Below, in pieces: positions 35,706 through 47,245 of a stretch of 64,000 nt of DNA. The DNA is from Isoetes taiwanensis. Lineage: Eukaryota; Streptophyta; Lycopodiopsida; Isoetales; Isoetaceae. Below the pieces are notes generated by a model, which worked only from the letters and a program-made list of their open reading frames with translations, had not been told where the DNA came from and ran no database searches. Where the stretch lies: contig JAJEKV010000018.1 in NCBI GenBank assembly GCA_021234155.1, positions 14,454,925 to 14,518,924 on the forward strand. The letters run 5' to 3'. The position numbers and the translations under genes are program-made. Every line of letters begins with the position of its first letter. Position 1 is the first letter of the stretch.

Positions 35706-36600
35706 ATGGCTCCAAAACAAAAGTTTCCAGCAGAGCGAGGAACCAATGGAAGATCGGGGAGACTTGAGAACCCTTTAGAGATAGACCTCTTCCCCTAATT
35801 TTGCAAGTGGATTACTTCAAAGCTTGCCTTATCGGTTTGAGTTGAATATGCCTATCCCATTGCCTACTTTTGATTCCAAAGATGAGTGCTAATACCTTTC
35901 TAAAAGCCTTTGAAGACTTATTACAGGGATTTTGGCTTCAAAAAGGATGCAAGCTATCACAATTCGAAAAGTGTTTTAAAGAGGAAAGTGAAGTTTGGTG
36001 CTTGGCTGACTTATGAGAAGCTTATGGGAACCACTTCTTGGGATGATCTTGTCACCAAGTTTTTGGACAGGTTTGAAAAACGTGTCTTTGCTCCTAAAGA
36101 CCTTGTTAATGAGTTGCAAAATTTCTCTATTTATGCGGTGAAAGTGTGAGCCAAGATAAGGAGAGATTTAGTACCTTCATGAATAGATGCCAAAAAGTTC
36201 AAGTCACTTTGTTCCCACACTCTTTTTGGTATCCTCCTTCATTAAAGGCTTATCTTCCGGACCAGAAATTCACAGGGAAGCTTATCAAGATTCAAGGCTG
36301 CGAGAAGGTTTTGATTCCATCTACAAAGTTTTTGCCAAGACCACTTTGAATTGACCAAAATGTTTTCTATTCTACCAGAAAAAACACCATAGCTTTCATC
36401 ATGATCCTTTTTACCTGATGCCACTGATGGTCATTATGAATCTCACCATTACATCCCTATTTATTGTGCATAAAAAAAAAGAAAAAGAAGAAGCTGATTC
36501 TCAGATTTTAGAAGTCAAGGCGAGACTGACAAAGGTGGTGAGGCTTTAGCAGAGGTGACCAAACAACTTGTGGAGCTCAAGGCAAGCGGGGCAGGTAGAA
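35706..36600 (+). pseudogene. gag: Element C Gag (frameshifted)
   Basis: Starts MAPKQKFPAE and is out of frame within about 15 codons. Pieces of the capsid region are seen in order: LPYRFELNMP, DFGFKK, GAWLTYEKLMGTTSWDDLVT, KFLDRFEKR, LVNELQNFSIYA, KERFSTFMNRCQ. Element A has the same protein in one clean frame. Most breaks are one or two bases next to CTG/CAG or homopolymers, so real coding capacity in the genome cannot be excluded. Confidence 0.7.
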
Positions 36601-38235
36601 CTTACCCCTGAATGTATTCATTGCAATAGAACTTCACATCCAAATTTGACATTTGTTATTGGCAAATATGTCCTAAATGTAAAAAGAAAGGTCACTTTGG
36701 TAGAGAATGTCCAAATCTTGCTTTTTGCAATGAAATTGGCCATCTTGACCTCGGATGCCTTTGTTAAAGAATATTTTGCCAAGCAAGAGAGGGAAAAGAA
36801 GTCTGAGGCAACTCCCCATGTAAGATTTGCAGAGCCTACTAGCTCTATAAGGTTTGTACAAACCCGCGAGATGCCAAAGACCAAGAAGTGATGGTGGTAC
36901 AAACCCGTAAGTATGGGAGATTCCCATAAACCTCTTTGAGCCTACCAAGTTTGTTCCAGAGCATTTTAGGAGATCAAACCTGCCACCACCACCTGTTATA
37001 GAGGCCCCTCCTCAAGAAATAGCTCCACCTCCCCAACAAAAATATGGTAAGAAAGATCATGACCTTGATGAGTTGGATGTTTTACTAAAAATTCTAAAGT
37101 AAGTGTGGACTTATTTACATTGTTAAAAATTGCACCTGGTTATAGGAAAAAGTTACTACAACAAACTACTTTTAGTGAAGCAAGAGCTTGTGTAGGTGTT
37201 GTTAATGCCACTAATCTTATTCTGGCCCAAAATGAAGAGGATCCAGTGCCTTTATGTGCTCAAAGCAACTCTAGGAGGTTATTCTTTTTCCAATGTGTTG
37301 TTAGATGGAGGCTCACCTTTGAATATCATGCCATATCATGTTATGAAAAAATGTGGACTCGAGATAGATAAAAGGTCATCTGTCTTGTTAAAATCTTTTT
37401 CTAATGCTAAGATAGCACCGGTTGGAATTGTGACCAAGGTCCCCTGTTAACACTTGAAGGTATTGTTGTAGCTGCCAATTTTGTTGTTGTTGCTTTTGAA
37501 GATCTAGGAGAAGATCTGAGACATATATGATCTCTTCTTTGGGAAGGAGGTGGATGGCTACAGTTGATGCTAGGCCAATCTGGTGCTGAAGGAGATGCAC
37601 CATTTCAAATGGCACTCAAGTGGCCACAATCTACAATCAAGACGGTTCTTATGGCTTTAATGACGAGGTACATTTTATCAAAGAAATGCTTATAGAAGAA
37701 CCACTAGGATCATATAGTCTAGCAACTCCTAGCACCGGGAAAATTGAGTTGATCCCTTTAATTAGAGAGTGTGCACTACCCTCTGAAGATGGCGAAGAGG
37801 TTGTTTATGGTTTGATGGAGGAATATCAAAGAAATTGAATGTAGCTTCATCTGCAGCTATATTAAAAGATACCGCCAATAAACTTTTGGCCAAGGTAGGA
37901 AGAATTTTTCCCCAAATAACTTCTAATGCAGCAGAATACAAGGCTTTGATTGCAGGTCTCCAAGAAGCTAGAGCTATGGATATTTCAATTATACATATCT
38001 ATGGGGATTCACAATTAGTTTTGCAGGCAATTAAATGGTGAATATCAAGCCAAGAATGCTGATATGGAGCTCGGAGAAACCGGGTAATGGGAATGCTTGC
38101 TCATTTTACCTCTTGGGAAATTACTCATATCCCAAGGGAGCGAGAATTGGGAAGCCGATGCTTTGTGCGGAGATACTCGATGACTTATTTATCCGAGGGA
38201 GCTATACGAGGAGGAAGATTTCGATGAGGATGAGG
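36600..38235 (+). pseudogene. pol: Element C Pol: zinc knuckles, protease, accessory RNase H (frameshifted)
   Basis: Decayed knuckles near 36605-36760 are followed by VKEYFAKQEREKKSEATPHV, the proline linker, and protease VLLDGGSPLNIMPYHVMKKC (37300). Accessory RNase H is in frame 37835-38041: KDTANKLLAKVGRIFPQIT, AAEYKALIAGLQEA and IHIYGDSQLV. The last part is broken where sister copies carry CAG (GAGCGAGAATTGG, TTGTGCGGAG). Domain order is the same as in A: the RNase H precedes RT. Confidence 0.75.
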
Positions 38236-39710
38236 CTAAGGAGCTACATCCCCATCCTAGTTATAAATGCATCCCGGAAAAAGGCAATCAATGAAGTTAT
38301 AATCAACAAGCATGGCCAGGAAAGAACTCTGTTTGTGGGAGATCTTTTTGACACACAAAATAAGGAAGAGATCAATAAATTCTTTGAAGAGAGAAGTGAT
38401 GTGTTTGCTTGGGATTATTCTGAGCTTATTGGTATCAAAGAGGAGGTATGTCAATTTGAAATTAAAATTAAGGAGGGCTGTAAGCCTGTTTTCCAGAAGT
38501 TAAGAAGAATAAATGCTTCACTTTTAGATCTAATCAAAGATGAATTGCATAAGATGTTGGATGCAGGTGTCATTGTAGAGATCATCAACCCTGAATGGGT
38601 ATCCTGCATTGTTCCAGTGGAAAAAAAGAATGGAACTTTGAGAATTTGCATAGATTATCGAGATTTGAACAAAGCCACTATAAAAGATTGTTATCCCTTG
38701 CCTTTTTTGGAAGAAATCCTCTATGCTGTTGCAGGAAAAGACATGTACTCATTTTTGGATGGTTTTTCAGGGTTTAACCAGATTAGTATCAAAGAGGAAG
38801 ACCAGCCAAAGACTTCATTTATCACTCCACAGGGTACTTATGCTATGAAAAGAATGCCATTTGGCCTAATGAATGCTCCAGCTACCTTCCAAAGAGCAAT
38901 GGATGTCATTTTCAAAACCATGGCTGCTGAAGAATTTAGAGTGTATCTGGATGACCTTTGCTTGGGTTCTCATGCTAATAATCATGTGGAATTGCTTGCA
39001 AAAATCTGTTCTCTATCTGCAGGACTTGAGAGTCAATCTAAATCCAAAAAAAAATGCATCTTTTTTGCATCCAAAGGACAACTCTTGGGACATGAAGTAT
39101 CCAGCCAAGGTATTCAAGTTGCTCAAGATAAAGTTGAAGCTCTCAAAAACTGGTACCTCCCAAAGAATTTGAAGCGGGTTAAGAGTTTCATTGGTATGAC
39201 AAGTTTCCTTAGGATGTATATCCCAAATTTTGCTCATATCCTAAGTCCTATCTCTAAGTTGACCAGGATAGGGAAGTTTTCTAAATCTGAAAAGCAAGCA
39301 CATACCTATCACATGGACCCCAGAGTGCCAAGAAGCTTTTGACTTTTTATTTTATCCATATGTGAAGCTACTCTTTTAAAAAACCATTTGAGCCTGCCAT
39401 TTGAGGTTTATATCATGTTACTAAAAAGGCTATAGGTTTAGCCATTTTGCAGGATAAGCACACCATAGTTTTTGCAAGCAAGCAATGGTCTGCTCTTGAA
39501 GAAAGATATACTAGAATAGAAAAAAGTGCTGCTGCTCTCATGTTCCTCATCAATAGGCGGGGGCATCTACTTCTGAAAAGCCAAGTTCAAGTTCATATGA
39601 AGCAAAATCCAATGGGATTGCTATTTGGTAAAGCAACTAATAAACCAAAGATCCGGGAGGTGGGCTTGTAAGTTGCAAAGTTATGATATTTCTGTAAAGA
39701 GTTGCACTTG
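38236..39710 (+). pseudogene. pol: Element C Pol: reverse transcriptase and degenerate RNase H
   Basis: Frame 38035-39342 holds an almost complete RT: FAWDYSELIGIKEEVCQFEI, LRRINASLLDLIKDELHKM (with the leucine codon that is a stop in A), RICIDYRDLNKA, FLDGFSGFNQI, PFGLMNAPATFQ and RVYLDDLCLG. The thumb region follows, with KSFIGMTSFLRMYIPNFAH. Frame 39447-39671 carries the native RNase H remnant (IVFASKQWSALEERYTRIEK, then VHMKQNPMGLLF). One Glu is kept; the first, third and fourth acidic positions are gone. Confidence 0.8.
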
Positions 39711-39922
39711 ACACGAAATCCTAGCCTCTACTTGCCTTATATATTTTTTTTGATCATGAGGATGAAATGAATATTAATGACACTTCGTTTGCGTGAGCAC
39801 ATTTGGAAGTAACTCGGGGAGGTCAAGCCCAAGGAGGATGGCAGCAACCTATTAGGGATTTTTGCAATATGGATTCACTTCTCCAAACCTCACTCCAAGT
39901 CGAAAAGAAGACTTAAAGACAA

Positions 39923-41113
39923 GTGCATAAATTCAAGCTAATAGAAAATATCCTATGCAAAGTCAACAGGGATGGAATCTTGCTGAGGTGTGTAAGTGAA
40001 GAAGAATCTGCCTTGATAATTAAAGAGATGCACAAAGGAATCTGTGGGGGACATTTTGCTGGGGATACCACTGCAAAAAAGATTCTCAGGTCTGGATATT
40101 ATTGGCCTACTGTTTTTAGAGATTGCTATGAGGTTATAAAAACTTGCCATCAATGTCAAATTTTTAGTAAAAGAATTTTATTGCCAGCTGCCTTAAATCC
40201 TATCATATCTCCAGGACCTTTTCAAATCTGGGGGCTAGATTATATTGGTCCTATTAATCCTTCCTCTGCAGGTCAACATCAACATATTATTGTGGCTACA
40301 GATTATTTCACTAAGTGGGCAGAGGCTATACCTTTGAGACAAGCTAATGCCCTCACAACTGCAAGGTTTTTACATGAATTTATTTGCTCCAGGTTTGGTA
40401 TTCCCTTCCAGATACATTCTGATAGAGGTACCCCCTTTGTTAATGAAGTCATTGCTAATTTGTTGAGCATTTTGAAGGTCAAGCACACCAAAAGTTCTTC
40501 ATATTATCCTCAGGGTAATGGACAAGCTGAAGCTACTAACAAAGTATTGAAAAATATCTTGCAGAAAACAGTGGAGATCAACAAAAAGGATTGGCATATC
40601 AAAATAGTGGACGCCCTTTGGGCTTATAGGGTCACTATCAAAACAGCTACAAATCACACACCTTTCAATTTGGTTTATGGCATAGAGGCAGTTCTACCAG
40701 TAGAACTCGAATTACCTTCTTTGAGATTAGCTCACAAATTGTGTTTACCTTTTGAACATGCTCTACAGGAAAGACTGGATGCCCTGCTACATTTGGATGA
40801 GTACAGAATGGAAGCTGAGAACACAAACTTGTTGAAAAAGGCTAAAGATCTGGCTGCATTCAAGGCTGCACACAAAATACAAGGCACTTTTAAAAAAGGG
40901 GAGCTTGTTCTCAAATGGAACAAGTCAAAGGAGGATTCAGCTGGCAAATTTGACAACATTTGGGAAGGGCCCTTTGTAGTGTTGGATCCCCGGGTACTAA
41001 TTCTTATTGGTTACGTGAAGTTGCTTCAGGGATGCCATTGCCAAATCCTATCAACATCTTGCACCTGAAAGGTATTGGGACCAGCATGCTTGCTTGTCCC
41101 TCTTCTTTTATTA
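39923..41113 (+). pseudogene. pol: Element C Pol: integrase
   Basis: The integrase finger EMHKGICGGHFAGDT...CHQC (HHCC) is followed by the DDE core: WGLDYIGPINP (Asp 1), QIHSDRGTPFVNE (Asp 2), YYPQGNGQAEATNK (Glu, DD35E spacing as in A). The C-terminal region has GELVLKWNKSKEDSAGKFDN and WEGPFVVL. No chromodomain. The last ~30 codons are out of frame because A's GACCTGCAGGTAC appears as GATCCCCGGGTAC, again a CTGCAG change. Integrase inserts the cDNA into chromosomal DNA. Confidence 0.8.
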
Positions 41114-42018
41114 AAAGGTTTAGACATTTATAGTAGGTTTAAAGTAGTTAAATCAGTTGATTTTTAAGCACATTATTTCAGTAGATAGAACAGTTTGACT
41201 TTGAGCACATTACTCTAATAGAATTTGGTTCATGTTCCTAGGTTGATCTGATCAGGTAATAGTGCAAATGATCTCAAGAACAGGGTTGATACTAATAATT
41301 ACCAAGTGTCATATGCAGGAGCATCCTTCCTCCATCTTTATTCACCTGTCCTTAAGCATTCCTACCATCCATCCAGCCTCTTATTCTTGTTTTTCCATAC
41401 CTTAACAAGCACTCTGCAAAATCACCTTCACCATCATAGCAGAGTTGCAAGGGTTTGAGACTAATTGGTTTATGTGTTTCCATGACAGGTGCACTCTTCT
41501 TCCATATTTTTTCATCTGTCTTAAGTAGCCCTACCTCCCATTTGAACTCCTTATTCTTATTCTCATTCCCTAAAGAAGAAAAGCACTCTGCAATTCATCT
41601 TTACCATCACAAAGAGAGTTGCACTTGTTGAAGATTAGGAGGAAGACATATTTTCTTGTTTTGGCGAAGTTTCAAACACTTGCACACTCACTCCATTTCC
41701 ATTTTACCACCACCTCACCATATACACACTCATTCTCTTTTCACTACTTATTCCATTCACAATCATTCCACCACCCTTCTTATGCCTTTTTATCCATATT
41801 ATTCCCTCACCACATCCATACTTCCATACTCACACTCACTTCCACCTTTTTCTATCTATATTATTTCATCACCATATTCATACTCACTTCACCTCCACTT
41901 ACATCTCACACTCTCATATCTCCACTTGGATACATTGGCACAAAGTTGAAGACCCCCTAGTTATCCATTTCTCGACATCACATGGTGAGGGACCAGCCTT
42001 TTTCTTGTTTTATTTAGA
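41114..42018 (+). other. Element C 3' untranslated region with internal repeats
   Basis: No protein domain. An imperfect ~190-bp duplication (41320-41500 and 41490-41640) shares GGAGCATCCTTCCTCCAT or GGTGCACTCTTCTTCCAT, CACTCTGCAA and AGAGTTGCA phrases. A C/T/A-rich stretch at 41690-41940 repeats CACTCAC..CCA phrases. ORFs 41619-41960 are low-complexity. A GGTGAGGGACCAGCCTTTTT block lies about 25 bases before the 3' LTR. Confidence 0.65.
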
Positions 42019-43935
42019 TGTTGCCCCCAAAGGGCAACATGCTAATTGTGGTCTATGCATTCAAACTAGGTCAATTTACTTTAGAAGACTAGGTCAAAGT
42101 TTGGAAGACCCTTGGCATTTAACATTGATATGGAGGTCAAAGGATGTTCCTTCTTCAGGTCAACAAGTGCTCGAGGTTCAAATTTGCATGAGGTACTTTA
42201 TTTGAGGTCAAAATGCTTAGTCAAAAAGTATGCTCTAGAAGATTCTGGGTTATGAAGTTTGGAAGACATTTTTTGAAGATTGGAAGTCAAAGAGTTTGGA
42301 AGACCCCATGGTGCTTGATTTTATCCCTTAGCCATTCTCATCCAATCATTGTTCATATTCTATCTCTATCCATTGAGATTTTCTAGCCATTTCTTCCCAC
42401 ACCCATACCCTCCTTTTTGTTTACCCTTGCCTACCTTATTTTGCCTTACCCAAATTTTCCTTTCTCCATTACATCCACATTCCCCCATTGCCTCTATACT
42501 TTCTCACTTCATATGACATTTGTTTTTGCAAATTTCCCTAGCCAAGACCCTTTTGCAAGTCCTTACCATTATGCCATGCCACTTGTATACTTTATGGAAT
42601 ATTCTTGACCATTATGCCCAAGGACTTAGCATATTCCCAAAGAAAAATTAGGGTTGCCATTGCTAAAGTGATCCACCTCTTCAATTTTCTATAAGTGACC
42701 TTTTAAAACCATGGCCTAGCTTTGCAAAAATAAAAAATACAGCATATTCCATGGATATACGGGCAAAAAATACGAAATCGTATCGCGCTATTTCTGAGAA
42801 AATACAGCCAAGAACCCTAAATTTCTGCTTCCACCTCGAATCTCGCCGGATTTGGCACCAGAGCCCTCGGAATCTACCTATTTTGACCTTCCCACTCTTT
42901 ATGAACCGAATAAACCCATCAATCAAGGCTAAGATTAAGCAAACATTTGAAAACTAAGATAAAAACATGGGATTCGACAAAAGGATTTTCTTGAAGGCCC
43001 GTGGCGCATAAACCTTCTTGTGATCATTGCTGAGCATGACTGGAAGGATTTTGGAAGTCTCTGAGTACTCCCCGATCAAGTCACAAGAGATTTGGTTGGA
43101 AATTATCTATTGAAACTTTTTATTGACCTGAAGTTGATTTTGAAGTACTGAATTATTATTATCCAACATTATTATGATTGATTTACATTCCTATCAATGA
43201 AATTTGATGCCTATCTGAAGAAATTATCTCTGTTATGATCCTTTACAATTTTTCCTCTGTTCAAAATTTTATAGAAAATCCCTGAGTACTTTTGATTACC
43301 TTTGACCCATTTGCCATCAATCCTTGAAGCATCTGGAACCTATATGCCTTAAAAAATCCAAAAAATCCCACTCACAACTTGAGTTAGAAATTTTTGCACT
43401 CTGTTTTGACTATTCTTGACTGTATTTTGCCAAATCCAGTCACAAAAATTACTTTTGCTTATCCAGATGACAATCTGACCATTTGCCTAGATTCCTTATC
43501 ACCATTAAAGCACATTTGCTTTGGAGATTCTCAACAACTCGTCTGGCAACTCCAAAATTCCAATCTCTGATCACTGTTTTCAGATTTTGACTGCTATTGA
43601 CCAAATTTTGACTGCACTTTGAGCTCGAATAACTCACAAACTATATTTCTGACTTGGTCAGAAGCTTTACCATTGAGTACCTACATCTTTTCTGACTAAG
43701 TCTACAGTGGTTGACTCAAAAAATCGATTTGCATATCAATACCACAACTGTTTTGACAAAGGTGTCAATTTCTGGAAATGAGAAAGGTACAAAACTTCAA
43801 GTTTTTGGACTTATCATTGAAATTTGCTTGCATAGATTGATCACCTTAAGTGATCTGGAGGTTCTAACCCCAATTTGAGTGAAAGCTCAAGTTGGTTCCT
43901 TGTGGTTGATCCTTAAGCCAGGTTTAGGGTCAACA
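42019..43935 (+). repeat. Element C 3' LTR (1917 bp)
   Basis: TGTTGCCCCCAAAGGGCAAC at the start and GGGTCAACA at the end, followed by the target repeat ACACC at 43936-43940. It carries the expected CTG/CAG at most places where the 5' LTR differs. Confidence 0.92.
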
Positions 43936-44998
43936 ACACCAGGGGCCAACTTTTCTTCTTGACCAAAAAGGACCTAATTTTTGCTTTTGATAATTTTTAG
44001 CCTAAGACTATAAGAAGAGAATGGTCTTGAAAGAAAATATTTTCCAAAGGTAAACTGCACGCGTATCTGGTATTGCCTAGTTTCACACATTTAGTTTGGC
44101 AGGATTGATACTCAAGCAATTGCTCTCCTATACTCCATGCTTGTTGTGCAATACCTCATGATCTGGAAATGCTGGCTTGTATTGGTATTGCAATTTTGTT
44201 TTGACAGGAATTTGGTTTTTGCACTCTCTAAAGATTGGCTACACAGGCAGACAACGCACAGCTGATAGTTTGTACAGGTACTAGACACCTAGCCTCTAAC
44301 AATTATTTGCTTTTGGGAAAGAGTCACAATGCAACTCAAACAAATTGCTACAAAGGTCGGATTTTCAATTTAATCAGCCACTCAAAAGATACAATGTAAT
44401 ATCCCAAGCTCGGGGTCTTGGGCACAGGATCAAATAGGTACACATAAAAATCCAGAGAATTGAGTCAATAATCTGAATCAAAGGTAAACATAGGAGGTCA
44501 GAATCAAGCTCAAGATTGTCAAGCCGGTCCTTCTTCAAAGCCAAAAAGTCCTTCTTTGCCTCAAAGCCCTCGAGAATCTTCTGTGGAGAAAAGCCCCTTT
44601 TGTAGAATGCTCTGTTCCGTTGAGATCTTCATTATTCCCTCCAATCTTCTGTCTTCTAGCTCACACTAGGCATTTGTGGCATTAAACATGATGATTCGGC
44701 CAGTTTAGGTGGTGATTTAATGGTTCGTTTGGCCGGATTGAACAGATCTTGGCGTTTTCCAGATTTAGGTTTTTTGGTAGTTCGAAGCTCAATATCCCAC
44801 AGGCCTGATCGAATTTGGGAGACAAGGTATATAAGGGTTAAAAAATCCATTCTTTCTGATTATTGCGTGCAATGTCCACGTGGGATCTGGTACCTCAACC
44901 GCCCCACACGCCCGGATGTTCCACGTGGCAGGGGGAGATTGGCTGGAAAGAGAAATTAGGCTAAGGGGGGGGTAGATAGGAAAATTTTTTGCACCCCC
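43936..44998 (-). repeat. Element B 3' LTR, segment 2 (with G-boxes and TATA)
   Basis: Starts with the C target repeat ACACC, continues AGGGGCCAACTTTTC as at 60997, and ends in CCCCC (44994-44998), the target repeat of element A. On the minus strand it has two CACGTGG-type G-boxes (44922-44928 and 44877-44883) and a CTTATATA TATA-like box (44828-44835). This fits a promoter firing in the direction of element B. Confidence 0.85.
44828..44928 (-). promoter_or_regulatory. Putative LTR promoter of element B: two G-boxes plus TATA box
   Basis: Read on the minus strand: G-box (44928-44922), G-box (44883-44877), then about 40 bases later TTATATA (44835-44828). Spacing suits bZIP/bHLH-activated plant promoters. 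This copy is in the 3' LTR; the 5' LTR copy keeps the TATA (61879-61886) and one G-box (61928-61934). Confidence 0.45.
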
Positions 44999-46383
44999 TG
45001 TTGACCCTAAACCTGGCTTAAAGGTCAACCACAAGGAACCAATCTGAGTTTTTCACTCAAATTGGGGTTAGAACCTCCAGATCACTTAAGGTGATCAGTC
45101 TATGCAGTGTTGGATTTTTGGATTTTTCAAAACATATGGGCTCCAGATGTCTCAAGGGTTGATGGCAAATGGACCAAAGGCAATCAAAAGTATATGGGGA
45201 TTTTCTGTAGTACTTTGAAACGACAAAAATTGTAAAAGAATCATATCAGAGATAATTTCTTCAACTTGGGATCAAATTTTCATTGATATGGAGGTAAATC
45301 AATCATAACAATGTTGGGTAATAATACTTCAGTACTTCAAATGTAAGAGGGTATCAACTTCAGGTCAGTAAATAATTTCAATAGATAATTTCAACCAAAT
45401 CTCTTTGGACTTGATCGGGGAGTACTCAGAGTCTTCACAAATCCTTCTAGTCCTGCTCAGCAATGATCACTGTAAGGTTTGAGCGCTTCTGGGCCTTCGA
45501 AATTCTTCTGTCATTGTTTCCCAGGTTTATAGATTTAGGTTTTAATGGTTCCAGCATTTCAGGGCTTGATTTGTGGTTCATTAAGTTTAGGAGCAGTGGG
45601 AATCCAATAATAGCATGGTTAGGAAGGCATTAGAATTGATTCCGGCGTGATTTCAGCAATTCCTGACATTTAGGGTTCATGGGTCCTTAAATTTCGGCTA
45701 CCGTTGACTTTGACCCATTTTGACCGGTCAAAACCCTAAGTGGCGGGCAGGGGGTATCGGGCGTTTTCTAGCGGCCGTAGCGACGTCGGGGTAGTACCTG
45801 CCCGCCACTTTGATTTTTTATGCTTCCACGGGGGTAACAAAGGTTCATATGGATGATGGGGATGGAAAATAATAAGATATGGATGTAGAAAAACAAAATC
45901 CATGACTAAACAAAGTGTGGAGTAAGTGTTTTTGGCAAAGAAAAAGCAGGCAAATGGTGTAAAAGTGGACATGAAGAATGAATAAGGGAGATGTCATGGG
46001 AAAATTAGCAAATAATGGTAAAAAGATGGGTTAGGGATATAAGAAGGGGAAAATGGCTAAGCAAAAAGCATGGTGACAAGGATGGAACCATATAAGGGAA
46101 TCTTTCAATCTTCAACTTCCAAACTTCAGGCAATGTCTTCCAATCTTCATAACCCAGAATCTTCTAGAGCATATCCTTGACTAAGCATTTTGACCTCAAA
46201 TAAAGTACCTCATGTGAATTTTGAACCTTGAGCACTTGTGGACTTGAAGAATGAACACCCTTCAACCTCCACATCAATGTTGAATACCAAGAATCTTCCA
46301 AACTTCGACCTAGTCTTTTAAGATAAATTGACCTAGTTTGAATGCATAGACCGCAATTAGCATGTTGCCCTTTGGGGGCAACA
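44999..46383 (-). repeat. Element A 3' LTR (1385 bp)
   Basis: In element orientation it begins TGTTGCCC-CCAAA-GGGCAACA, a perfect inverted repeat, and ends GGGTCAACA. It is about 0.5 kb shorter than the LTRs of C and E, yet shares their outer parts. It contains a G+C-rich patch (45725-45815, GTGGCGGGCAGGGGG, AGCGGCCGTAGCGACGTCGG) not seen in C. Confidence 0.93.
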
Positions 46384-47245
46384 TCTCGCCAAAACAAGAA
46401 AAAAGGCTGGTCCCCTCAGCCATGTGATGTGAAAAATTGAATAACTAGAGGGGTCTTCAACTTTGTGCCAAAGTGTCCAAGTGGAAATATGATAGAATGA
46501 GAGTGTGGGTGCAAGTGTTGATGAGTGTGAATGTGGTGATGGAATAATGTGAATGGAGTATGGTAAGTGAGAAAAGGCAGAAGTGAATGTGAGCATGACA
46601 AGATGGTGAATGGAATATAGTGAGTGAGAAAAGGTGAAAGTGAGTGTGAATATGACAAGATGGTGATGAAATGGAGATGAAGTGAGTGTGCAAGTGTTTG
46701 AGATTTCGCCAAAACAAGAAAATGTGTGTCTTCTTCTTGGTCCTCAACAAGTGCAACTCTGCTATGATGGTAAAGATGAATTACAGAGTGCTCTTCTTCT
46801 TTAGGGAATGAGAACAAGAATAAAAAGTTTGAATGGAAGGTAGGACTACTTATGACAGATGAAAAATATGGAGGAAGAGTGCACCTGTCATGGAAACACA
46901 CAAACCAATTAGTCTCAAATCCTTGCAACTCTGCTATGATGGTGAAGGTGACTTTGCAGAGTGCTGTTAAGATATGGAAAAACAAGAATAGAAGGCTGGA
47001 TGGATGGTAGGAATGCTTTAAGACAGGTGAATAAAAATGGAAGAAGGATGCTCCTGCATATGACACTTGGTAATCATTAGTATCAACCCTGTTCTTGAGG
47101 CTATATGGTCAAATCAACCTATAAATATGAAACCAATCTTATTAGAGTAATGTGCTCAAAGTCAAATTGTTCTAGCTACTGAAATAGTGTGCTTAAAAGT
47201 CAAACTGATTTAACTACTTTAAATCTACCATAAATCTCTAAACTT
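46384..47245 (-). other. Element A 3' untranslated region with low-complexity repeats
   Basis: The 216-codon frame here (46416-47066) is low-complexity (His/Ser/Thr/Phe-rich, from CACTCTCAC-type repeats at 46490-46690) and has no counterpart frame in C, so I do not call a gene. As in C there is a ~190-bp imperfect duplication (AGTTGCAACTCTGC phrases near 46750 and 46925). A GAGGGGACCAGCCTTTTTTC block lies ~20-40 bases before the 3' LTR. Confidence 0.65.

Larger units (their letters stand above)
33752..43935 (+). mobile_element. Ty3/gypsy element C, complete, 10.18 kb
   Basis: Two near-identical LTRs (33752-35663, 1912 bp; 42019-43935, 1917 bp) are flanked by 5-bp repeats ACACC (33747-33751 and 43936-43940). 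The uninterrupted site ACACC is present once at 60992-60996 in the other LTR of B, which proves the insertion. It has the tRNA-Gln primer site, gag, pol and a 3' untranslated region. LTR similarity indicates a young insertion, yet the coding region is full of small indels, mostly at CTG/CAG, suggesting consensus errors rather than age. Confidence 0.92.

Noticed and set aside
46490-46690. Short repeats resembling a CRISPR-like or satellite array
   Set aside because: Irregular GTGAGTGTGAAT-type phrases without fixed spacers; simple low-complexity 3' untranslated sequence, matched by a similar stretch in C.
46416-47066. 216-codon minus-strand ORF inside the 3' region of element A
   Set aside because: Low-complexity His/Ser/Thr/Phe composition from CAC-type repeats; the matching stretch in C is not open in the same frame, and it sits between integrase and the LTR.
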